From: Stappia sp. 28M-7
GTDB taxonomy: Bacteria > Pseudomonadota > Alphaproteobacteria > Rhizobiales > Stappiaceae
Length of the DNA: 64,000 bases
Direction of reading: 5' to 3'
NCBI RefSeq assembly: GCF_014252955.1
Contig: NZ_JACMIA010000001.1
Coordinates: 2,564,258 to 2,628,257, forward strand
Position numbers and translations under genes: made by a program
Part shown: one piece after another, positions 25,539 through 34,953 of the stretch
How the letters are laid out: each line of letters opens with the position of its first letter
How positions within the stretch are numbered: position 1 is the first letter of the stretch
The notes under the pieces: model-generated
The model's database searches: none
What the model saw: the letters and a program-made list of their open reading frames with translations, nothing else
What the model was told of the DNA's origin: nothing

Positions 25539-28040
25539 ATGGAGCTTGAGCTCTCCAGACGCGACATGATCAAGGCGCAGGCCGCAGCCGTCGCGGCGGC
25601 AGCCGCCGGCATCGCCCTGCCCGCCGCCGCCCAGCCGGTCCCCGGCGGCATCGGCACACTCGACATCAAGTGGTCGAAGGCGCCCTGCCGTTTCTGCGGC
25701 ACCGGCTGCGGCGTCATGGTCGGCGTGAAGGAAGGACAGGTGGTCGCCACCCATGGCGACATGCAGGCAGAGGTCAATCGCGGCCTCAACTGCATCAAGG
25801 GCTACTTCCTGTCGAAGATCATGTATGGCGAGGACCGCCTGACCACGCCCCTGATGCGCAAGCGCGGCGGCAGCTATCACAAGGACGGCGAATTCGAGCC
25901 GGTATCCTGGGACGAGGCCTTCGACCTGATGGCGAAGAAGGCCAAGGAAACGCTGGCGGCCAAGGGCCCGACCGCGCTCGGCATGTTCGGCTCCGGCCAG
26001 TGGACGATCTTCGAGGGCTACGCCGCCACCAAGCTGATGCGGGCGGGCTTCCGCTCCAACAACCTCGATCCCAACGCCCGCCACTGCATGGCCTCCGCCG
26101 CAACCGCCTTCATGCGCGCCTTCGGCATGGACGAACCGATGGGCTGCTACGACGATTTCGAGCATGCCGATGCCTTCGTGCTGTGGGGCTCGAACATGGC
26201 GGAGATGCACCCGATTCTGTGGACCCGGCTCGCCGACCGGCGGCTCGGCCACGAGCATGTCCGCGTCGCGGTGCTGTCGACCTTCACCCATCGCAGTATG
26301 GACCTTGCCGACATCCCGGTCGTGTTCAAGCCGGGCACCGATCTGGCGATCCTCAACTACATCGCCAACCACATCATCGAGACCGGCCGCGTGAACGAGG
26401 ACTTCGTGCGCGACCATGCGGTGTTCATGACCGGCCAGACCGATATCGGCTACGGCCTGCGCCCAGACAACGAGCTGGAACTCAAGGCCACTGGAGCCGG
26501 CGATCCGGGCAAGATGGAGCCGGCCGACTTCGAGACCTTCCGCAAGCTGGTGTCGGAATACACGCTGGAGCGGGTGTCGGAACTGTCCGGTGTCGAGCCC
26601 GACTTCCTGCGCGAGCTCGCCGAGCTCTATGCCGACCCGGACCGCAAGGTCATGTCGCTGTGGACCATGGGCTTCAACCAGCATGTGCGCGGCGTGTGGG
26701 CCAACCACATGGTCTACAACCTGCATCTTCTGACCGGGAAGATCTCCGAGCCGGGCAACAGCCCCTTCTCGCTGACCGGCCAGCCCTCCGCCTGCGGCAC
26801 GGCACGCGAGGTCGGAACCTTCGCCCACCGCCTGCCGGCCGACATGGTGGTGACCAACCCCGAGCACCGCAAGCATGCGGAGGAGATCTGGAAACTCCCC
26901 GAGGGCCTGCTGCCGGACAAGCCGGGCTACCATGCCGTCCTGCAGGACCGGATGCTGCGCGACGGCAAGCTCAACTGGTACTGGGTCCAGGTCAACAACA
27001 ACGTCCAGGCCGCCCCCAACAGCAGCCAGGAGACCTATCCCGGCTATCGCAACCCGGACAATTTCATCGTCGTCTCCGATGCCTATCCGACGGTGACGGC
27101 GCTCGCCGCCGACGTCATCCTGCCGGCCGCCATGTGGGTGGAGAAGGAAGGCGCCTACGGCAATGCCGAGCGGCGCACCCATGTGTGGCACCAGCTGGTC
27201 ACCGCCAAGGGCGAGGCCCGTTCGGACCTGTGGCAGCTGATGGAGTTCTCCAAGCGCTTCACCACGGACGAGGTGTGGCCCGCCGAGATGCTCGACGCCA
27301 ACCCCGGCTATCGCGGCAAGACGTTATTCGACGTGCTGTTTCGCAACGGCAATGTCGACCGCTTCCCTCTGTCGGAGATCAATCCCGATTACGAGAACCA
27401 GGAGGCGAAGGACTTCGGCTTCTACGTCCACAAGGGACTGTTCGAAGAATATGCCGAGTTCGGCCGCGGCCACGGCCACGACCTGGCGCCCTACGACCGC
27501 TATCACGAAGTGCGGGGGCTGCGCTGGCCGGTGGTCGACGGCGAGGAAACCCGCTGGCGCTACCGCGAGGGATACGATCCTTACGTGAAGCCGGGCGAAG
27601 GCATGCGCTTCTACGGCCGCAAGGATGGACGGGCGGTGATCCTCGCCGTGCCTTACGAGCCGCCGGCGGAAGTGCCGGACGAGGAGTTCGACCTGTGGCT
27701 GGTGACCGGGCGGGTGCTGGAGCACTGGCATTCCGGGTCCATGACCATGCGCGTGCCCGAGCTCTACAAGGCCTTCCCCGGCGCCCGCGTCTTCATGCAC
27801 CCCGACGATGCCCGCGACCGCGGCCTGAACCAGGGCACCGAGGTGACGGTCACCTCCCGGCGCGGCGAGATCCGCTCGCGCATCGAGACGCGCGGGCGCA
27901 ACCGCATGCCGCGCGGCGTGATCTTCGTGCCGTGGTTCGACGCCAGCCAGCTGATCAACAAGGTCACGCTCGACGCCACCGATCCCATCTCCAAGCAGAC
28001 GGATTTCAAGAAATGCGCAGTCAAGGTCTCCACCGCGTAG
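25539..28040 (+). CDS. napA: periplasmic nitrate reductase catalytic subunit
   Basis: 833 residues. The twin-arginine signal is SRRDMIKAQ (residues 6-14) with cleavage near AAAQP. The [4Fe-4S] cluster is held by Cys50, Cys53, Cys57 and Cys85; the molybdenum-bound cysteine is Cys183 (NARHCMASA). The rest follows NapA closely, including [15 protein letters not shown] and the C-terminal cofactor-binding domain ([19 protein letters not shown]). It reduces nitrate to nitrite in the periplasm, using a bis-MGD molybdenum cofactor, and receives electrons through NapB from NapC. Its 3' end overlaps napB by 28 bases. Confidence 0.98.
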   Translation: MELELSRRDMIKAQAAAVAAAAAGIALPAAAQPVPGGIGTLDIKWSKAPCRFCGTGCGVMVGVKEGQVVATHGDMQAEVNRGLNCIKGYFLSKIMYGEDRLTTPLMRKRGGSYHKDGEFEPVSWDEAFDLMAKKAKETLAAKGPTALGMFGSGQWTIFEGYAATKLMRAGFRSNNLDPNARHCMASAATAFMRAFGMDEPMGCYDDFEHADAFVLWGSNMAEMHPILWTRLADRRLGHEHVRVAVLSTFTHRSMDLADIPVVFKPGTDLAILNYIANHIIETGRVNEDFVRDHAVFMTGQTDIGYGLRPDNELELKATGAGDPGKMEPADFETFRKLVSEYTLERVSELSGVEPDFLRELAELYADPDRKVMSLWTMGFNQHVRGVWANHMVYNLHLLTGKISEPGNSPFSLTGQPSACGTAREVGTFAHRLPADMVVTNPEHRKHAEEIWKLPEGLLPDKPGYHAVLQDRMLRDGKLNWYWVQVNNNVQAAPNSSQETYPGYRNPDNFIVVSDAYPTVTALAADVILPAAMWVEKEGAYGNAERRTHVWHQLVTAKGEARSDLWQLMEFSKRFTTDEVWPAEMLDANPGYRGKTLFDVLFRNGNVDRFPLSEINPDYENQEAKDFGFYVHKGLFEEYAEFGRGHGHDLAPYDRYHEVRGLRWPVVDGEETRWRYREGYDPYVKPGEGMRFYGRKDGRAVILAVPYEPPAEVPDEEFDLWLVTGRVLEHWHSGSMTMRVPELYKAFPGARVFMHPDDARDRGLNQGTEVTVTSRRGEIRSRIETRGRNRMPRGVIFVPWFDASQLINKVTLDATDPISKQTDFKKCAVKVSTA

Positions 28041-28498
28041 CCGCGCCCGCGCTGCTTGCCGGCCTTCTCGTGTTCGCCGTCGGCCTTGCGCTGCCGGCCT
28101 TCTCCCAGGATGCCCCGCGCCTGCGCGGAGCGCCCCAGCCGATGGAAAACGCCGCAGCTCCCCCCGTCGCCAAATGGGTGACGGACGATGTCCGCAAGAT
28201 GCGCGCCTATCCCGAGCAGCCGCCGGTCATTCCGCACTCGATCGAGGGCTACCAGCTCTCGGTCAACACCAATCGCTGCCTGTCCTGTCACAAGCGGGAA
28301 TACACGCAAGGCTCCGGCGCGCCGATGATCAGCGTCACCCACTACATGGACCGCGAGGGCCAGATGCTCGCCGATGTGTCGCCCCGCCGCTACTTCTGCA
28401 CCATGTGCCATGTGCCGCAGTCGGATGCCGCACCGCTGGTTTCCAACACGTTCCGCGACATGAGCGAGCTCGGCGCCAGGCCGGCCGGGAGCCAATAG
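28013..28498 (+). CDS. napB: NapB, diheme cytochrome c subunit of nitrate reductase
   Basis: 161 residues starting at ATG 28013 inside the napA 3' end. A signal peptide (about 1-30, ending LPAFSQD) leads to two CxxCH heme sites, CLSCH and CTMCH, spaced as in NapB, with the axial-ligand segment VIPHSIEGY. It passes electrons from NapC to NapA in the periplasm. The napC ATG follows after 3 bases. Confidence 0.95.
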   Translation: MRSQGLHRVAAPALLAGLLVFAVGLALPAFSQDAPRLRGAPQPMENAAAPPVAKWVTDDVRKMRAYPEQPPVIPHSIEGYQLSVNTNRCLSCHKREYTQGSGAPMISVTHYMDREGQMLADVSPRRYFCTMCHVPQSDAAPLVSNTFRDMSELGARPAGSQ

Positions 28499-28501
28499 GC
28501 C

Positions 28502-29197
28502 ATGTGGAGCCGCGTAAAATCCCTCGCCCGCCAGGCCTGGGCCGTCTTCGCAAGGCCGAGCGTACATTTCGGCCTGGGGTTCCTGACGCTCGGCGGCTTC
28601 ATCGGCGGCGTCATCTTCTGGGGCGCGTTCAACACGGCGCTGGAGGTGACCAACACCGAGGCCTTCTGCATCAGCTGCCACGAGATGAAGGACAACGTCT
28701 ACGAGGAGCTGACGCAGACGGTGCACTTCTCCAACCGCTCGGGCGTGCGCGCCTCCTGCCCCGACTGCCATGTGCCGCACAACTGGACGGACAAGATCGC
28801 CCGCAAGATGCAGGCCTCCAAGGAGGTCTGGGGCCACCTTTTCGGCACCATCAGCACACGGCGTAAGTTCCTCGACCACCGGCTGGAACTGGCCAAGCAC
28901 GAATGGGCGCGACTGAAGGCCAACGACAGCCTGGAGTGCCGCAACTGCCACTCCTCCGTCGCGATGGACTTCACCCGGCAGACCGACCGGGCGGCGGCGA
29001 TCCACCAGCGCTATCTCGTCAGCGGCGAAGCCACCTGCATCGACTGCCACAAGGGAATCGCCCACCAACTGCCCAACATGGAGAATGTCGAGCCCGGCTG
29101 GCGCATGCCGCCGGAGCTAACCAGTTCCGATGGCGCCGACCCAGCGGCCCTGCAGCATCTCTCGGGATACCTGTCCCAGGTTACTGATCGCCGGTAA
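28502..29197 (+). CDS. napC: NapC, membrane-anchored tetraheme quinol dehydrogenase
   Basis: 231 residues with one N-terminal anchor helix ([23 protein letters not shown]) and four CxxCH hemes: CISCH, CPDCH, CRNCH, CIDCH. It oxidises membrane quinol and feeds NapB. No napG or napH genes accompany it, so NapC is the only quinol route in this operon (napEFDABC). It is last in the operon and ends 113 bases before a separate small secreted protein gene. Confidence 0.95.
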   Translation: MWSRVKSLARQAWAVFARPSVHFGLGFLTLGGFIGGVIFWGAFNTALEVTNTEAFCISCHEMKDNVYEELTQTVHFSNRSGVRASCPDCHVPHNWTDKIARKMQASKEVWGHLFGTISTRRKFLDHRLELAKHEWARLKANDSLECRNCHSSVAMDFTRQTDRAAAIHQRYLVSGEATCIDCHKGIAHQLPNMENVEPGWRMPPELTSSDGADPAALQHLSGYLSQVTDRR

Positions 29198-29310
29198 CTT
29201 TCATCACAAGCAGTGTGAACGGACCGTCACAATCGCGAAATTCCATGCTAGTCTTGCGCTGTTTGGTCCGGACGGGAGGATTGGTCCGGACCATTCCGGG
29301 GAGCGAGACC

Positions 29311-29757
29311 ATGGACGCATCGGACAAGGTCGCGGGCACGGAATTCGTGCGGCTGGCGAAGCGAATGACGGCCAATCTGGCCATGCTTGGGGTGTTGCTC
29401 GTCGCAGAGCCCGCCGCCGCCGACGACCTTATGCCCGGAGAGCATATTGGCGCGAACATCAACGAGATCTCCAACACCCTGTCCGAGCACGGCTACATCA
29501 CCCTGCGCTACGTCCACAAAAACGGCAGGATCGAGATCGTCGCGCGCAAGGATGGCGATGACGTCTTCCTGATGATCGACGCGGAAACCGGAATTTTGCA
29601 GACCGCCGTTCACAAGGACGGCGAACCGCTGCTTCACCACCCGCCGGCCGCAGTACCGCCTCCCAAGGAGGAGGAGGAGGAACCTCAGCGTCCCGCTGGA
29701 AGAGCCCAGCACGGGGACCGTCTGTCCGCCTTGCTCGTGGCTGTGTCCGCGAGCTGA
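29311..29757 (+). CDS. exported PepSY-like protein
   Basis: 148 residues from ATG 29311, with GGGGAG upstream; ATG 29365 is an alternative. A hydrophobic signal segment (MTANLAMLGVLLVAEPAAADD) is followed by a compact domain, GYITLRYVHKNGRIEIVARKDGDDVFLMIDAETGILQT, that fits the PepSY pattern of paired strands ending in a DAxTG turn. The tail is acidic and proline-rich (PPPKEEEEEP). It may bind or inhibit a periplasmic protease or simply bind ligand; the function is not known. Upstream, the 11-mer TTGGTCCGGAC occurs twice around 29262-29291. Confidence 0.65.
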   Translation: MDASDKVAGTEFVRLAKRMTANLAMLGVLLVAEPAAADDLMPGEHIGANINEISNTLSEHGYITLRYVHKNGRIEIVARKDGDDVFLMIDAETGILQTAVHKDGEPLLHHPPAAVPPPKEEEEEPQRPAGRAQHGDRLSALLVAVSAS

Positions 29758-29782
29758 TCGCCGGACACTCCGGCCAGCTGCC

Positions 29783-30736
29783 TCACAGATACTGTTCGAT
29801 CAGCTCGGTGACCTGCCGGTCGCGCGCGCCCTCGCTCTCGCCGCCGAAGACGACGGCGATGACGCTACGGCCGCCCCGATGCGCCGAAGCCGCCAGGTTG
29901 TAGCCGGAATCGCGGATATAGCCGGTCTTGATCCCATCGACGCCCGCAACGCGGCCAAGCAGGTTGTTGGTCGCCTGATAGGTGCGCCCCTCGTAGGTGA
30001 AGCTGCGCGCCGTGAAGGCGCTGGCGCGCGACGCATGCCGGCTCTTCAGCGCCCGCGACAGGATCGCCATGTCCCGGGCGGTCGTGACCTGCTGCGGATC
30101 TGGAAGGCCCGAGGCATTGACGAAACGGGTGTTCCGCATGCCAAGGCTCCGCGCCTTGGCGGTCATCTGCGCCGCAAAGGCCGCCTCGGATCCGCCGAGG
30201 TTTTCCGCAACCGCGATGGCGACGTCATTGGCGGACTTCACGGCCAGCGCCTGGATTGCCTGCGACACCGTGAGCCGGCCACCCGCCTTCAGCCCGATGC
30301 GCGCCGGCGGCTGGCTTGCCGCCTTGGCCGAAATGAGAAGCGGAGTGTCGACGTTCACCCGCCCTTCCGACAGCGCATCGAACAACAGATAGAGCGTCAT
30401 CATCTTGGTGAGGGAGGCCGGATAGCGCAGCGCGTCCGCATCCTTCTCATGCAGCACGGCACCGGTGGCCGCATCGACGACGATGGCCGCATGGGCCCGC
30501 CGCTGGGCGTTGCCCTGCGGCGCAAGCGCCAGCTCGGATCCCGGCATCGCGCCGACGGGCGCGGGCAAGGCGGGAAGCGCGGCAACCTGGACGGCGGCGG
30601 CCTGCGACCGCGAGGCCTGCTGAGAGGTGGAGGCCGCGGTCTGGCATCCGGCCAGCGCCAGGGAAACGGCGATGACGAGGACGGCGCGGCGCCAGCGAGG
30701 CGCGACAGGAACTGTCGCCGTGGTCAGAGCGTGCAA
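29783..30736 (-). CDS. penicillin-binding D-alanyl-D-alanine carboxypeptidase, lipoprotein
   Basis: 317 residues. The N terminus has a lipobox (SLALAGC, Cys near 31), then a flexible Ala/Gln-rich linker. The serine hydrolase motifs of the S11/DacA family are complete: SxxK in YPASLTKMM, SxN in VKSANDVA, and KTG in GIKTGYIRDSGYNLAAS. It trims the terminal D-Ala from peptidoglycan stem peptides at the inner or outer membrane surface. The usual C-terminal anchoring domain of DacA-type enzymes is absent and is replaced by the lipid anchor. Monocistronic on the minus strand. Confidence 0.92.
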   Translation of the reverse strand: MHALTTATVPVAPRWRRAVLVIAVSLALAGCQTAASTSQQASRSQAAAVQVAALPALPAPVGAMPGSELALAPQGNAQRRAHAAIVVDAATGAVLHEKDADALRYPASLTKMMTLYLLFDALSEGRVNVDTPLLISAKAASQPPARIGLKAGGRLTVSQAIQALAVKSANDVAIAVAENLGGSEAAFAAQMTAKARSLGMRNTRFVNASGLPDPQQVTTARDMAILSRALKSRHASRASAFTARSFTYEGRTYQATNNLLGRVAGVDGIKTGYIRDSGYNLAASAHRGGRSVIAVVFGGESEGARDRQVTELIEQYL

Positions 30737-30836
30737 AGGTCCGGCTCCAGATGAGAAGGCTGATCGGCGCGCACCTTATCGGATCGCAGTCGCGCGCAAA
30801 AGGTCCCGGCGCATGCACGCCGCGCGCATCCGCTCC

Positions 30837-32459
30837 TCAGGCGACGAGAGCCTGGCCCATTCCTTCGGGCAGCGCGGACGCCCGCCCGCCGGACAGCGCC
30901 TGCGCCAGCTCGATGAACAGCTTGGCGGGCAAGGGCGGCGCGAAGATGTAGCCCTGGGCCGCCGACACGCCGAGTTCGCGCAGCCGCTCGATCTGTTCCA
31001 TCGTCTCGACGCCCTCGGCAATGATGCCCATGCCCAGATTGTCGGCGAGCTCGACCATCGTATCGACGATGGTCGTCGAATTGTCGTCCGTCCCCAGGCT
31101 GTCGATGAACATCTTGTCGATCTTGATGATGTCGATGCCCAGCTTCTGGAGATAGGCGAAGCCGCCGTGGCCGGTGCCCACATCGTCCAGCGCCACGCGC
31201 ACGCCGATCGCCTGCATCTCGGCGATGATCTTGCGGGCGGTGTCCATGTTGGACAGCGGCTGTCGCTCGGTCACCTCCATCACGATCTGCTGGAAGGCGA
31301 TCTTGGACCCCCCATAGATCTCGGTAATGTCCTCGATTATCTGCCTGTCCTCGAAATGCCCGGCGAACAGGTTGATCGACAGCTTGCATTCCGGGTTCTG
31401 GAAATAGAGGTCGCCCACCTCGTCGCGGGTCTTGCGCATCACCTGCCGGGTCATCTCGAAGATGTGCCCCGAGGTTTCGGCAAAGGTCATGAAGGCGCCC
31501 GGCGAAATCACCGAACCGTCCGGCCGCTGCCAGCGCATCAGGACCTCGCAGCCGCGCAGGCGACCGGTCTCGATGTCCATGACGGGCTGATAATAGGGAA
31601 TGAACTCCCCGCGCCGGATCGCCTGGACGAACTCGTCCTCCGCCTCGCTTTCGGGGCGCCAAGAGAACCAGACGCTGACGGCGACGAAGAGAATGGCGAA
31701 GCCGACACAGGCGATGGCCGCCACGACCTGCAGGTCGCGCACCAGATTGTCGGCGGCGGAGGCCGGCGCGGAGACGGTCGCAAGCATCGGATACTTCTCC
31801 GACGCCACTTCGACCACCAACTCGCTCTCGCCTTCACGGGCGTTGATGTTGCTGTATTCGCCCGAGCGCAGCCAGGTTACGCCGTCGCCGAGGCGCAGTT
31901 CCACATGCCGATAGGCGCGCAGGTATTCCGGTCCCGGATCGATGGCGATGGCGACCGGAGAAATCTCCGCCAGCAGGCGGTTTCCTGTGCCGATGCGCCA
32001 GCTGACCAGCGCGACCCGCGTGCCCTCGTAGACGCGATCGCGCATGCCGATGCCCACGAGAGGCGAATCCGCCTGCAGCACCGGCAACACCTGCCGCCCC
32101 TGCCCCGACTGGTCGGGAACGTTGCATATCATCACGCCATCGGAATTGACCACCCCGATCATCTGCACGAACGGAGCGTGGATCAGACCGGAGTGGAAGG
32201 CCTGACGGTCGGCGCCGGAACAGGTCACATGGCCGTTCTGATGCAGAGTCTGAAGCACCGACACCGCGTCGCCGATCGCCTTTTCTGCCCGCAGGACATA
32301 GCGCTCGGCGATCGCCTTCATCTCGGTCCGGGCCTGTGTTACGGCGTAGTTCGCGAGGATGTAATTGGCCGCAATCAGGGGGGCGATCGCCAGACCGAGG
32401 GCAATCACCAGTGTCTTCAGGAAACGGGTATAACGATGCGGCACGCGAGGATCCGGCAT
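30837..32459 (-). CDS. CSS-motif EAL-domain cyclic di-GMP phosphodiesterase
   Basis: 540 residues from ATG 32459. A membrane helix (FLKTLVIALGLAIAPLIAANYILANY) is followed by a periplasmic domain of about 180 residues with the paired cysteines of the CSS sensor type (HVTCSGAD and VMICNVPD). A second helix (VVAAIACVGFAILFVAVSVWF) leads to the cytoplasmic EAL domain. The signature reads EVLMRW where EAL would be. Other catalytic residues are present: INLFAGHF, MEVTERQ, ALDDVGTGHGG, KIDKMFID and AEGVET, so it should hydrolyse cyclic di-GMP. In known CSS proteins the disulfide state controls activity, which makes a periplasmic redox sensor likely. Confidence 0.9.
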   Translation of the reverse strand: MPDPRVPHRYTRFLKTLVIALGLAIAPLIAANYILANYAVTQARTEMKAIAERYVLRAEKAIGDAVSVLQTLHQNGHVTCSGADRQAFHSGLIHAPFVQMIGVVNSDGVMICNVPDQSGQGRQVLPVLQADSPLVGIGMRDRVYEGTRVALVSWRIGTGNRLLAEISPVAIAIDPGPEYLRAYRHVELRLGDGVTWLRSGEYSNINAREGESELVVEVASEKYPMLATVSAPASAADNLVRDLQVVAAIACVGFAILFVAVSVWFSWRPESEAEDEFVQAIRRGEFIPYYQPVMDIETGRLRGCEVLMRWQRPDGSVISPGAFMTFAETSGHIFEMTRQVMRKTRDEVGDLYFQNPECKLSINLFAGHFEDRQIIEDITEIYGGSKIAFQQIVMEVTERQPLSNMDTARKIIAEMQAIGVRVALDDVGTGHGGFAYLQKLGIDIIKIDKMFIDSLGTDDNSTTIVDTMVELADNLGMGIIAEGVETMEQIERLRELGVSAAQGYIFAPPLPAKLFIELAQALSGGRASALPEGMGQALVA

Positions 32460-32591
32460 TGAACAGCCGGACCAGTATCGGGTCCTTTGGTAAATGACCC
32501 CTGAAGGCGCCCTTCGAAAAGGCGAAAAATTCCGCAGGGGCCGAGACTTGAGAACACGAGACGAACCCGCCAGCAAGGAGCGCGCAGAAGC

Positions 32592-33497
32592 ATGCAGGCC
32601 CTATTCATCGGTCAGGCCTATATCGACATCACCTTCCTCACCGACGCACTGCCGACGGGCGACGACAAGACGATCGCGCGCGACTACGCGGTGAGTTTCG
32701 GCGGCAATGCGGTCACTGCCGGCTTCGCCTGCGCAAGGCTGGGAATCGCTCCGGACATCCTGTGCTCGCAAGCCGACGACTGGCTCGCCCGCATGTTCCT
32801 GGACATGGCCGCCAAGTACGGCATCTCGATCCACGGGCGCAAGGTGCGAGAATCCTCCCTCTCCTTCATCATGCCCAAGGACGGCAAGCGCGCCATCGTC
32901 CGCTGCCGCGACAACGATTTCCTCCACCCCTTCCCCGAGCTCAACCTTACCGGCTGCAGGGCGCTGCACCTCGACGGCCACATGCCGGAGGCCGCGCTCC
33001 ACTACGCAAAGGCCGCTCGCGCGGCCGGCATCCTGACCTCGCTCGACGGCGGCGCCGTGCGCGAGAACACGGACGAGCTGCTGCGTCACATCGACGTCGC
33101 AGTCGTCTCTGCAAGGTTCTGCGAGCAGCTCGGCCTGGGCGTGGAGGAAACCCTCGACTACCTGCGCGAGCGCGGCTGCCCGGTCGCCGGCGTGACCGTC
33201 GGCGAGGACGGCATGTTCTGGTACGAGGACCGCGGCCCGACGCGCCGGCTGCCCGCGCTGGACGTACCCAAGGCGCGGATCGTCGACACGAACGGCGCCG
33301 GCGACGTGTTCCACGGCGCCTATGTCTATTCGTGGATGCGGGACGGGACCGCCGGATGGGAGCAGCATTTCCGCTTCGCCCGGGCCGCCTCCGCCCACGC
33401 GATCCAGCATCTGGGAAACGAGGAGAGTCTCCCCACCCTCGCCGATGTCGAGGCGGCCATGAGCGAATGGGCGGAAAAGCAGCCTGCCCGTGGCTGA
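32592..33497 (+). CDS. PfkB-family sugar or nucleoside kinase
   Basis: 301 residues. The ribokinase-like fold shows the glycine-rich substrate region (VSFGGNAVTAGFACARLG, about 34-51) and the catalytic motif near the C terminus, DTNGAGDVFHG (about 234-244), where the common form is DTxGAGD. It transfers phosphate from ATP to a sugar or sugar-like alcohol; the substrate cannot be told from sequence. It precedes two tandem exported proteins but has its own ribosome binding region, and the gap to the first of them is 124 bases. Confidence 0.88.
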   Translation: MQALFIGQAYIDITFLTDALPTGDDKTIARDYAVSFGGNAVTAGFACARLGIAPDILCSQADDWLARMFLDMAAKYGISIHGRKVRESSLSFIMPKDGKRAIVRCRDNDFLHPFPELNLTGCRALHLDGHMPEAALHYAKAARAAGILTSLDGGAVRENTDELLRHIDVAVVSARFCEQLGLGVEETLDYLRERGCPVAGVTVGEDGMFWYEDRGPTRRLPALDVPKARIVDTNGAGDVFHGAYVYSWMRDGTAGWEQHFRFARAASAHAIQHLGNEESLPTLADVEAAMSEWAEKQPARG

Positions 33498-33621
33498 TCG
33501 TCCGGGTGAGAAATCACTCTGAACAATCTGTGCGCGTGCCTTGTTCTCGCGCCGCATTTGGAGCATCGTAGCGGTCCGCAGGCAGGGAGCGGACACCCAA
33601 ACAACAGTCGGAGACGTCTGA

Positions 33622-34812
33622 ATGACTAATCTTGCCCTTCGCCGTGCACGCGCCATCGCGCTCGCCTGCCCGCTCCTGATTGCCACACCGGCGCTTGCGT
33701 TCGACGCATCCGGCAACGAGGTGGCGGACACGTTCTTCGAGATCTTCGAGGCCGGCAAGGCGACCGTGACCGGCTACGACAGCGTCGAGGAGAACGGCGA
33801 CACGGTAACGATCACCGGCCTGCGCGCTGCCATCGACGACAGCGATCGCAAGACGGAGATGACCATTGCCACGATGTCGTTCGAGGAAGGCGAAGTCGCC
33901 TCCGACGGCGGGCTGACCGCCAGCAACATGTCGATGAACGGCGTAGCCATCAAGAATCGGGAAAACGGCGAGGACGTCAGCATCACTGTCGCCCTGATCG
34001 ATATCGACGATCCGGTCCTGCCCTCCGCGGCCACGGTGAAGGCAAAGGCCAGCACCGACGCGGTGGCACCGTCCTACTCGCGCGCCGAGATCACCGGCAT
34101 CGTTATCGACAGCGGAGACGAGGGCAAGATCCCGGTCGCCAGCGTGGTCGCCGAGATCGAGGAAATGGACGGCGAGTTGCCGACCGCCGGCTCGCTCACC
34201 GTCGAGGGCGTCGAGATTTCGGCCGAAAGCCTCGATGCTGACGAGCGCAAGACCTTGACCGATCTGGGATACGAAAAGGTCGTGCTCGGCCTGTCGCTCG
34301 AGGCGGATTGGGATCCGGACACCGGTGCGCTGGACATCTCCGACCTGACGATTTCCGCCAACGAAGCCGCGACGCTGAACGCCTCGCTGAAGCTCAACGG
34401 CATGACCCGGGAGGTCTTCGCCAAGCTCGAGGCCGCGCAGGGCAAGCCGGAAGAAGCGATGGGCATCATGCAGGGCCTGCAGATGGTCGGCCTGAGCCTG
34501 CGGCTCGACAACGAATCGCTGGTCGACCGCCTGCTCGATGCGCAGGCCAAGGAGTCCGGGGCCACCCGCGAGCAGTTCGTCGGCCAGCTGAGCGCCGCGC
34601 TGCCGATGCTGCTTTCCGCAATCGGCAACCCCGACTTCCAGAAGAGCGTCTCGGGAGCGGCCACCACCTTCCTGAACGATCCGCAGTCGATCTCTGCGAC
34701 CGCGGCTCCGGCTGCACCGGTTCCCTTTGCCCAGTTGCTGGGGACCGCGATGATGGCCCCGCAGACCTTGCCGACGATCCTCGGCGTGACGGTCACGGCC
34801 AATCAGGACTGA
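33622..34812 (+). CDS. large exported protein of unknown family, tandem copy 1
   Basis: 396 residues with a signal peptide (MTNLALRRARAIALACPLLIATPALAF). The mature protein is acidic with repeated Val-Thr-Gly strand segments (TVTGYDSVEENGDTVTITGLRAA; LTVEGVEISAES), suggesting a long beta-rich, perhaps beta-helix-like or lipid-shuttle-like, structure. The C-terminal part is helical and ends MAPQTLPTILGVTVTANQD. The protein encoded 142 bases downstream has the same layout, including GVLATAPDTLPQLLNATVAANPGR at its end. I do not recognise the family. Periplasmic location is likely. Confidence 0.8.
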   Translation: MTNLALRRARAIALACPLLIATPALAFDASGNEVADTFFEIFEAGKATVTGYDSVEENGDTVTITGLRAAIDDSDRKTEMTIATMSFEEGEVASDGGLTASNMSMNGVAIKNRENGEDVSITVALIDIDDPVLPSAATVKAKASTDAVAPSYSRAEITGIVIDSGDEGKIPVASVVAEIEEMDGELPTAGSLTVEGVEISAESLDADERKTLTDLGYEKVVLGLSLEADWDPDTGALDISDLTISANEAATLNASLKLNGMTREVFAKLEAAQGKPEEAMGIMQGLQMVGLSLRLDNESLVDRLLDAQAKESGATREQFVGQLSAALPMLLSAIGNPDFQKSVSGAATTFLNDPQSISATAAPAAPVPFAQLLGTAMMAPQTLPTILGVTVTANQD

Positions 34813-34953
34813 TCTCGACGTCGGGCGGCCCGGGGGGCACCGCCCACGACATCGACGAACCGTCGGAACGGCGCAGCGCGGCTGCGCCCGTTTCGGCACG
34901 AACGCCCGCGCCCCGATGCGGGCCCGATTTCCATACACGATTACGGACAACGG

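Noticed and set aside
24987-27191. 734-residue open frame antisense to napFDA
   Set aside because: Shadow frame of the nap genes with biased composition and no motif.
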